Assembly: GCF_949769225.1 (NCBI RefSeq)
Contig: NZ_CATKPB010000008.1
Length of the DNA stretch: 64,000 nucleotides
Strand: one strand, 5' to 3'
DNA from: Peptoniphilus_A genitalis
GTDB lineage: Bacteria; Bacillota; Clostridia; Tissierellales; Peptoniphilaceae
The translations under genes and the position numbers were made by a program. The number at the start of each line of letters is the position of its first letter. The stretch's first letter is position 1. Positions 59,171-64,000 of the stretch are shown in pieces. Under the pieces are notes generated by a model. The model worked only from the letters and a program-made list of their open reading frames with translations. It was not told the DNA's origin and searched no databases.

Positions 59171-59571
59171 TTCTCTACCTCTTCCTTTAAACTTGGTATG
59201 TTCCCTTTGTATAGTCCGTTCTTCTTCAACCTTTTTAGCGTTAAAATTTGATTTTTATTTATAGTTTCATAAATTATGAAATGTTCCGCACAATTCCCCC
59301 AAACTGACACGCTGCCTGTTAGTCCTAAAAGCCAGTAAAGGTAATTACAATAATATTCTCTAGGACACATGTACTCGATTTCCTTTTTTGTCTTATTGAG
59401 CTTTTTGCATGCCAAAGCTAGAGCTTTGTCTTGGTGGGACGGTACTGCGTATTCAACCTCTCCGTTTTCCAATATCAAAACTTCCAAATAATTTATATAA
59501 TTTTCTTTGTGTTTTTGAATATCAAACTTGGAGTATAAATTGTATTCCTCTTCCAAATGCTTCTTTACCAT
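59167..59571 (-). CDS. Phage protein of unknown function
   Basis: 134 aa with Y-M-C-P-R-E-Y-Y-C-N-Y-L-Y-W-L-L-G in the middle. Family not recognised. Tightly packed among early replication genes. Confidence 0.6.
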   Translation of the reverse strand: MVKKHLEEEYNLYSKFDIQKHKENYINYLEVLILENGEVEYAVPSHQDKALALACKKLNKTKKEIEYMCPREYYCNYLYWLLGLTGSVSVWGNCAEHFIIYETINKNQILTLKRLKKNGLYKGNIPSLKEEVEK

Positions 59572-59771
59572 TGCTCATCCATTCCAAAATAAAATTCTGT
59601 TATTTTGCTTCTTTCTTCTCTTCCATCTTCGGCTAGTAATTCAAAATCAAGAATTTTTTTAATTTCTTTTTCTACTTCTCCTGTATCTGCTTTTTCTTTT
59701 GTATCTTCATACTCGCTGTCAGTCATCCACATTACTGTTTCGTACGTTATTTTGCATTTAACTCTTTTCAT
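59565..59771 (-). CDS. Small phage protein of unknown function
   Basis: 68 aa, charged. Overlaps neighbours on both sides by 4-7 bp. No motif seen. Confidence 0.55.
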   Translation of the reverse strand: MKRVKCKITYETVMWMTDSEYEDTKEKADTGEVEKEIKKILDFELLAEDGREERSKITEFYFGMDEQW

Positions 59772-60112
59772 TCTTCCTCGTCCTCCTCGTCTAACATATC
59801 TATTTGATTGCTTTGTACTTTCGTTAAAACAACGACACCATCATCAAGTTTAAATTCCATACCTTGGTATGCATCGCCACCGTCTAAACTTGATTTCTTT
59901 TGTAGGTTAGTGCCTATCTTGTAATTAAAAGCTGGCATCTTATAAACTGTTTCTTCCTTGTGTTCATAAACAGTTCCTATTTTTAACTTAAGAGTTATGT
60001 CGCCTTGCTCAAATTCTCCAGCTGCTATTTTCTTTGCAACATGGATAATCGAAGCATTTAAACTCATCTGCATATCTTCAAATTTTTCGTCTTGTAAATT
60101 AAATATTCTCAT
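59768..60112 (-). CDS. Phage protein of unknown function
   Basis: 114 aa with an acidic tail (D-E-E-D-E-E-E). Starts at an ATGA overlap with the next-upstream small gene. No motif recognised. Confidence 0.6.
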   Translation of the reverse strand: MRIFNLQDEKFEDMQMSLNASIIHVAKKIAAGEFEQGDITLKLKIGTVYEHKEETVYKMPAFNYKIGTNLQKKSSLDGGDAYQGMEFKLDDGVVVLTKVQSNQIDMLDEEDEEE

Positions 60113-60267
60113 TCTTCCACCTCAGTTATTTCTCTATCATCTGATTCCACATCAATAAACCTTGGTAAATATCCGTAAATTGTATCTATCGCATCTTCTT
60201 CGTTTAATGCTATAACTTCTTTTCTGATTTTGTAATATCCACTTTCTTCAACTATAAATTTTTTCAT
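60109..60267 (-). CDS. 52-aa phage protein
   Basis: Frame M-K-K-F-I-V-E-E-S-G-Y-Y-K-I-R-K-E... It is joined by ATGA overlaps to both neighbours, which supports a real gene too short for most gene callers. Function unknown. Confidence 0.6.
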   Translation of the reverse strand: MKKFIVEESGYYKIRKEVIALNEEDAIDTIYGYLPRFIDVESDDREITEVEE

Positions 60268-60476
60268 TCTTGAACCTCTGCCTCTTCCTTTTCCTTAAAA
60301 TCAACTGCCATTTTGCACAATTCTTCCCAACTAAAAATTACTTTAGTTCCATCTTTAAAATTTATTATTGGATTCTGATTCATTCCAACGCAAATTTTAT
60401 CTACTCCATCTGGATCTTCTTCAACTTCTCCTACTAACGCTTGCATAACTAATTTATTTTTACTTAAAAGTTTCAT
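60264..60476 (-). CDS. Small phage protein of unknown function
   Basis: 70 aa with K-V-I-F-S-W-E-E-L-C-K near the C-terminus. Part of the ATGA-coupled early gene string. Confidence 0.6.
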   Translation of the reverse strand: MKLLSKNKLVMQALVGEVEEDPDGVDKICVGMNQNPIINFKDGTKVIFSWEELCKMAVDFKEKEEAEVQE

Positions 60477-60652
60477 TCTTCCACCTCAAAAACCTCTGGA
60501 TAAAACCTGCTTCCAAACCTTAAAATTTTGTCTATGTCTTCTTTTTCGTCTTGGCCATAGCCTGTGCCAATGTAGTATTTAACTTCATAGCCATTAAAGA
60601 CTTTTATAATTCCGATGGTTCCATACCACCAAGCATCTAAAACCTTAATCAA
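60473..60652 (-). CDS. 59-aa phage protein with TTG start
   Basis: Frame reads M-I-K-V-L-D-A-W-W-Y-G-T-I-G... AAGGAG lies 7 bases before a TTG at 60652, inside the end of the ATPase gene, and the stop overlaps the next start as TGA/ATG. Compact, aromatic-rich; similar in style to other small accessory proteins of this string. Confidence 0.6.
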   Translation of the reverse strand: MIKVLDAWWYGTIGIIKVFNGYEVKYYIGTGYGQDEKEDIDKILRFGSRFYPEVFEVEE

Positions 60653-62447
60653 TTTTAAGCTCCTTATCCTTACTAACTACTAGTCTTACTAACTGCGTAT
60701 CTGTTTTAATTAACTCGTTTACTGACTCTGCGTTGTCTATAAATATCGGCACTTTTAAATCAAGCTTGTCAGACAAGCTATTAATTACATCAAGACCAGC
60801 ATTTATCTTTGCCGCATTGTTTAAGTCGCTGTAAGGTACTCCCTCAAAGGTAGCTTCGCAAGTTTCAGTTATTCCGCCATTGATTTGATTTTCAAAAAGC
60901 TTAAACTTAACCAGGTTAAAACTGTCATTTATTTTGTCGCTTACAAGACTCACATAAGCCTTTGTGTATTCCTCGCAAAGGTAAATAATTCTTTGTTGTT
61001 CTTCATAAGCCTTAGCAAGTTCTTTTTCTTGTCCCTCAAGTTCCTTAATTCTTTCGTCAATCTTTTCATTTTGTCCTTGTAGGGATAATTTTTTATTTAT
61101 TTCTTCTAAATCTGCGTTTAAGGAGTCTTTCTTTTCTAGTAAGTCCTTTTTATTGTCTATAGAAAAATCACTTAATTTTGCCTTAACCTCATCAAGCTCC
61201 TTGTCAATTTCTTTAAGTCTAATAGGTTCAGTTGGCAGGTCTTCTTCCTTATATTCTTTGACTTCATAGATTGCTATAAGTTTTTCGCACTCTTCAATTT
61301 TTATCTTTAAATTTTTCGCTTTTTCTTCAATGCTTGCTAACTTTTCAGACTTTTTCTTATTAAAATTAGCCATTGTTTTCTCTATTTGGTCTGGTAATAG
61401 GTCTTGACCGCAAGTTGGACACTTAAAGTCTCCTTGATACTGTTCTTTGTGGACTTCTTGCCATTCTTCCCTAGCCTTTTCAACTAGATCTTTAAGCTTT
61501 TCTATATTCTTTTTCGCTTCTTCAAGTGCTAATTTATCGTGTTCTTTTTCAAGCAATACATTTTTATTTTTTAGATTTATTTCAAAGCATTTGTTTTGAT
61601 AGTTTTCTGCTAGGTCAGATTTTTCTTTTTGTAAATCAGCAATCTTATCAGAAATTTCAGTCATGCCCTCTGCCATTTTTGATGCATCAGCAAGTTTTTC
61701 GTCAATTTCTTTTATAGCTGGAAGTGTACTTCTCTTCCTAAATTCCAGAACATCAAAATCTATGTCGTGGATCTTTGACTTATCTAGCTCGTCAATCCTT
61801 GCTGGTATAGATTCGATGTCCTTGTTTATTTTCTTGGCAGAATCCTTGGCTATTTTCTTTAGTTCATCAACTGTATAATTTTCAAGGTCTAAGTCTTCTA
61901 AGTCTTTGTTTTTAGCGATAATATCTTCTGGCTTAACTTCTTCTATTAGTCCTAATATGACTTCTCTCCTCTTGTTTTTATCTAAGATTTGATTAAAATA
62001 CAGTGGATTTGAAAGTAAGTTAAAGTTATCCTCAGAGATCACACTCGCAATTCTTTCTGTGTACTCTTTTTTCTTTACTGGGACAGCGTTGATATAGTAG
62101 TCAGTAGTATGGCCAGTAAATTCTGCTTGTGTAGATCCACGCTTCTTAGTCCAGACTTCTTTGTAGATTTTTTTAAGAGTAAGATCTTTGTCCCCAAAGA
62201 CAAAATCTCCTTCAACTATGGATTCTAAGTTGTGGACTTCATCGCCACTTTTGTCATAAGGCTTTATAGCAAAGTCCTTACGATTTAGACTGTCCTTGTC
62301 CCATAAAAGCCAGGAATAGGCATCAAAGATTGTAGTTTTACCTACTGCGTTGTCTCCATAAATATTAGTTGTGTCCTTAAAGTCTATTGTTAAGTTCTTA
62401 ATTCCCTTGAAGTTCTCTAGCATTAAAGTTTTAATTTTTATTTGCAT
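60645..62447 (-). CDS. Rad50/SMC-like AAA ATPase with zinc hook
   Basis: 600 aa. Walker A G-D-N-A-V-G-K-T-T (31-39), coiled coils about 200-340 and 370-490 around a hook C-P-T-C-G-Q-D near 350, then the signature-like N-N-A-A-K-I-N-A-G and a Walker B reading I-F-I-D-N-A-E-S (Asp-Asn instead of Asp-Glu). Member of the phage SbcC-like group; no SbcD nuclease beside it, so its nuclease partner is unclear. Confidence 0.85.
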   Translation of the reverse strand: MQIKIKTLMLENFKGIKNLTIDFKDTTNIYGDNAVGKTTIFDAYSWLLWDKDSLNRKDFAIKPYDKSGDEVHNLESIVEGDFVFGDKDLTLKKIYKEVWTKKRGSTQAEFTGHTTDYYINAVPVKKKEYTERIASVISEDNFNLLSNPLYFNQILDKNKRREVILGLIEEVKPEDIIAKNKDLEDLDLENYTVDELKKIAKDSAKKINKDIESIPARIDELDKSKIHDIDFDVLEFRKRSTLPAIKEIDEKLADASKMAEGMTEISDKIADLQKEKSDLAENYQNKCFEINLKNKNVLLEKEHDKLALEEAKKNIEKLKDLVEKAREEWQEVHKEQYQGDFKCPTCGQDLLPDQIEKTMANFNKKKSEKLASIEEKAKNLKIKIEECEKLIAIYEVKEYKEEDLPTEPIRLKEIDKELDEVKAKLSDFSIDNKKDLLEKKDSLNADLEEINKKLSLQGQNEKIDERIKELEGQEKELAKAYEEQQRIIYLCEEYTKAYVSLVSDKINDSFNLVKFKLFENQINGGITETCEATFEGVPYSDLNNAAKINAGLDVINSLSDKLDLKVPIFIDNAESVNELIKTDTQLVRLVVSKDKELKID

Positions 62448-62731
62448 GATAAACCTCCGTCAAATAGTGATTTAAAGGCTGCAAAGTCCTTTAGTATAAT
62501 TTCTGTCATATAAGTTACCAGGAATTTTTTAACAACTTGTGCGTCAATAGGATTGCTGCAAAGCTTGTTTTCTCCTACATATTTTTTCATTAAATCTCCA
62601 GTTCTTATACTTGCATTTAGGATTGAGCTTAAGTCACTCTTAATCTCTTCTTCCTTCTCGTGCATCAAGGCCTCTTCATAAGTTGTAAATAACTTGCCAT
62701 CTTCAGTTTCGTAACATTCAATTTTTTTCAT
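62438..62731 (-). CDS. Small phage protein upstream of Rad50-like gene
   Basis: 97 aa, helical. Opening E-C-Y-E-T-E-D-G-K-L-F-T-T-Y-E-E-A resembles short strand-helix motifs of phage accessory proteins. SD AAGGAG. Overlaps the ATPase gene by 10 bp. Confidence 0.6.
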   Translation of the reverse strand: MKKIECYETEDGKLFTTYEEALMHEKEEEIKSDLSSILNASIRTGDLMKKYVGENKLCSNPIDAQVVKKFLVTYMTEIILKDFAAFKSLFDGGLSCK

Positions 62732-62785
62732 TTTTATAACTCCTTGTGATACAATTAAGACAAATAAATATTTTTTATTTATTGT

Positions 62786-62839
62786 TTAAGTCCTTGTGCT
62801 TTGGTCGGTGCTGGGACTTTTTTTATTTGTCTTTTTCAT
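62786..62839 (-). CDS. 17-aa ORF with strong ribosome site
   Basis: AGGAGGAAGC-ATG starts M-K-K-T-N-K-K-S-P-S-T-D-Q-S-T-R-T. The SD overlaps the stop of the previous gene. A stem AAGTCC/GGACTT lies within the same bases, so an RNA role is an alternative. Confidence 0.5.
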   Translation of the reverse strand: MKKTNKKSPSTDQSTRT

Positions 62840-62847
62840 GCTTCCTC

Positions 62848-63039
62848 CTAAATCCAATTACTGAAAGAGCTTTCTCCAAGCTCTACAATCTTTAGTAGTG
62901 CGATGCAAATAAACCTAATTGTTACCATGTAAAAGCTGTAGCATAATGTGATGGCAATAAAGACTGTAGCCATAACCAGAAACACTCCAGCAAGTCTTCT
63001 CAGACTCAAAAATAAGTTTTTGTTGTTTAGTTTTAACAT
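62848..63039 (-). CDS. Small single-pass or two-helix membrane protein
   Basis: About 63 aa from the ATG at 63039 (SD GGAGGTTTAA, inside the end of the previous gene). Hydrophobic helix at about 18-48. Function unknown. Confidence 0.6.
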   Translation of the reverse strand: MLKLNNKNLFLSLRRLAGVFLVMATVFIAITLCYSFYMVTIRFICIALLKIVELGESSFSNWI

Positions 63040-63041
63040 TT

Positions 63042-63254
63042 TTAAACCTCCATCCAATCATCAAGCCACTCTCTTTTAAAGAGATAATCTCTACCCTTTA
63101 GCTTGTATCTTATTTTTCCTTGTTTAATTTGCCCCCTTAAATACGTGTCTTTACACTTCAAATACTCACACGCTCCGTCAAGGTCATATACACTTTGATT
63201 CGCGTTTTCTAAAAGATGTATAATCTCATCTAATTTCTTTTCTAGTTCAATCAT
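63042..63254 (-). CDS. Excisionase/MerR-like helix-turn-helix protein
   Basis: 70 aa. An N-terminal helix is followed by a winged helix (Y-D-L-D-G-A-C-E-Y-L-K-C...R-G-Q-I-K-Q-G-K-I-R-Y...F-K-R-E-W-L-D-D-W) typical of helix_turn_helix_17/excisionase proteins. ATG at 63254 with GGTGA; a TTG codon precedes it. Confidence 0.78.
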   Translation of the reverse strand: MIELEKKLDEIIHLLENANQSVYDLDGACEYLKCKDTYLRGQIKQGKIRYKLKGRDYLFKREWLDDWMEV

Positions 63255-63312
63255 CAAATCACCACATTTGTTTTAATCAATTCTAAAGATTAATTTTTGA
63301 ACCTTTTAATTC

Positions 63313-64000
63313 TCATCCTAAAAATTTGTTGGTAAAGTAGATTTGTCCTTTACCAGTCATTTTTGTAGTTGTAGTCGTTCTTGTACTGCCATCTGGGTTG
63401 TTAATTACTCTTACCTTAGTCTCAAATAGGCCTTGTTCCATAGATCTTTGTGTTGGTTGATTTCGTCTTTCTCCGCCTTTGCAGAGGTAACCTTGGTCTC
63501 TTAGTAGTGCAAATAGTCTGTTTTGTCCCATGTTTGGCAGACCATTCTGTTTTAATCTCTTTGCAAACTCACCTATAAGGATTGAGTTCTCAGCAACCTC
63601 GCACGAATCGGAGAAAAGCACCTTAGGTTTGTTCCTTTCGTTCTCTTCTTCTGCTGCAATTCTTCTTTGCTTCTCCTCTTTAAGGGTTGTTGCAAGTTGT
63701 ATCAGATAGTCTGGATCTGTAAGAGTTCTTTCGATTACTGTTTCTGTCATGTAGGCTCCGTGTTTCCTAATGCTTGGTAATACTTCTAATGTAACCCATC
63801 TTTTAAATTCTTTAGCTTTTTTCATTTTTGATGAAAAGATTAAAGAATATAATCCTGATTCATTGACAATAATCATTTTTTGCTTTCCACCAGGTGTCTG
63901 TATTTCACCGACCCCTTTATCTTCAGCATCAACATGTGTGTTTAATGCGTCCGCCGTTCTCTTGTATTCCAAAATTTCTGCAACGTCTTTTCCTACAAAC
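63313..64000 (-). CDS. Phage antirepressor (BRO-N plus KilA-C), 5' end outside window
   Basis: At least 229 codons visible; the start is beyond the right edge because the frame is open to 64000 (V-G-K-D-V-A-E-I-L-E-Y). BRO-N features: T-A-D-A-L-N, I-I-V-N-E-S-G-L-Y-S-L-I-F, F-K-R-W-V-T-L-E-V-L-P-S-I-R-K-H-G. C-terminal KilA-C features: F-A-K-R-L, G-Q-N-R-L-F-A-L-L-R-D-Q-G-Y-L. Acts in the lysis-lysogeny switch. Confidence 0.93.
   Translation of the reverse strand, partial: FVGKDVAEILEYKRTADALNTHVDAEDKGVGEIQTPGGKQKMIIVNESGLYSLIFSSKMKKAKEFKRWVTLEVLPSIRKHGAYMTETVIERTLTDPDYLIQLATTLKEEKQRRIAAEEENERNKPKVLFSDSCEVAENSILIGEFAKRLKQNGLPNMGQNRLFALLRDQGYLCKGGERRNQPTQRSMEQGLFETKVRVINNPDGSTRTTTTTKMTGKGQIYFTNKFLG

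Overview
The window is AT-rich DNA from a Gram-positive anaerobe of the Firmicutes. An IleRS with a T-box leader, a CD1247-type small acidic protein, CBS-domain inorganic pyrophosphatase, Shp/NEAT haem proteins and FIVAR-repeat surface proteins together point to the Peptoniphilaceae (an Anaerococcus- or Peptoniphilus-like organism). That placement is an inference from gene content, not a database match.

Positions 1-9486, all on the minus strand, hold one haem-acquisition operon read from right to left: a NEAT membrane protein (Shr-like role), an Shp-domain protein, an HtsA/IsdE-type lipoprotein, a FecCD permease, an ATPase, a flavodoxin, and a very large secreted NEAT protein ending in near-identical 225-bp repeats that run off the left edge. 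A Fur-like 15-bp box lies in front of it. A second operon (9706-14269) encodes a DUF454 protein, two half-transporter ABC exporters and a DtxR-like regulator, and has a similar 15-bp box upstream.

Positions 14508-33404 are chromosomal genes: ileS (type 2, with a rearranged GXHH signature and a T-box), an Rrf2 regulator, a SAF-domain dehydrogenase, a BaiN/HI0933-like flavoprotein, a CBS-type pyrophosphatase on the plus strand, a metal-binding-tail protein with a DUF4153 membrane protein, and pyrC. They also include a compact 12-gene operon (NusG-domain-II protein, Gx transporter, maf, radC, SGNH hydrolase, five pseudopilin-type genes, efp, CD1247 protein) that seems to start from a leaderless extended -10 promoter.

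From about 33635 to the right edge the window holds a siphovirus-type prophage whose genes are all on the minus strand. Its left boundary is a 27-nt tRNA 3' end without the rest of a tRNA, the expected att product of integration into a tRNA gene. Read in transcription order from the right: antirepressor, small early proteins, Rad50-like ATPase, SSB, a FolD-like protein, MazG-like protein, RecT, metallo-hydrolase, a replication initiator gene containing 11-bp iterons and an AT-rich 9-bp repeat (candidate origin), VRR-NUC, HNH, portal, a MuF head protein fused to an ADP-ribosyltransferase toxin domain with a small overlapping downstream gene (candidate immunity), terminase, scaffold, capsid, connectors, tail tube, chaperones joined by a -1 frameshift site, tape measure, Dit, tail endopeptidase with a 9-residue HxH repeat, BppU-type baseplate protein, two paralogous small tail-tip proteins (one interrupted by an 11-G tract), and the lysis genes. 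Integrase, repressor and the intact tRNA should lie beyond the right edge.
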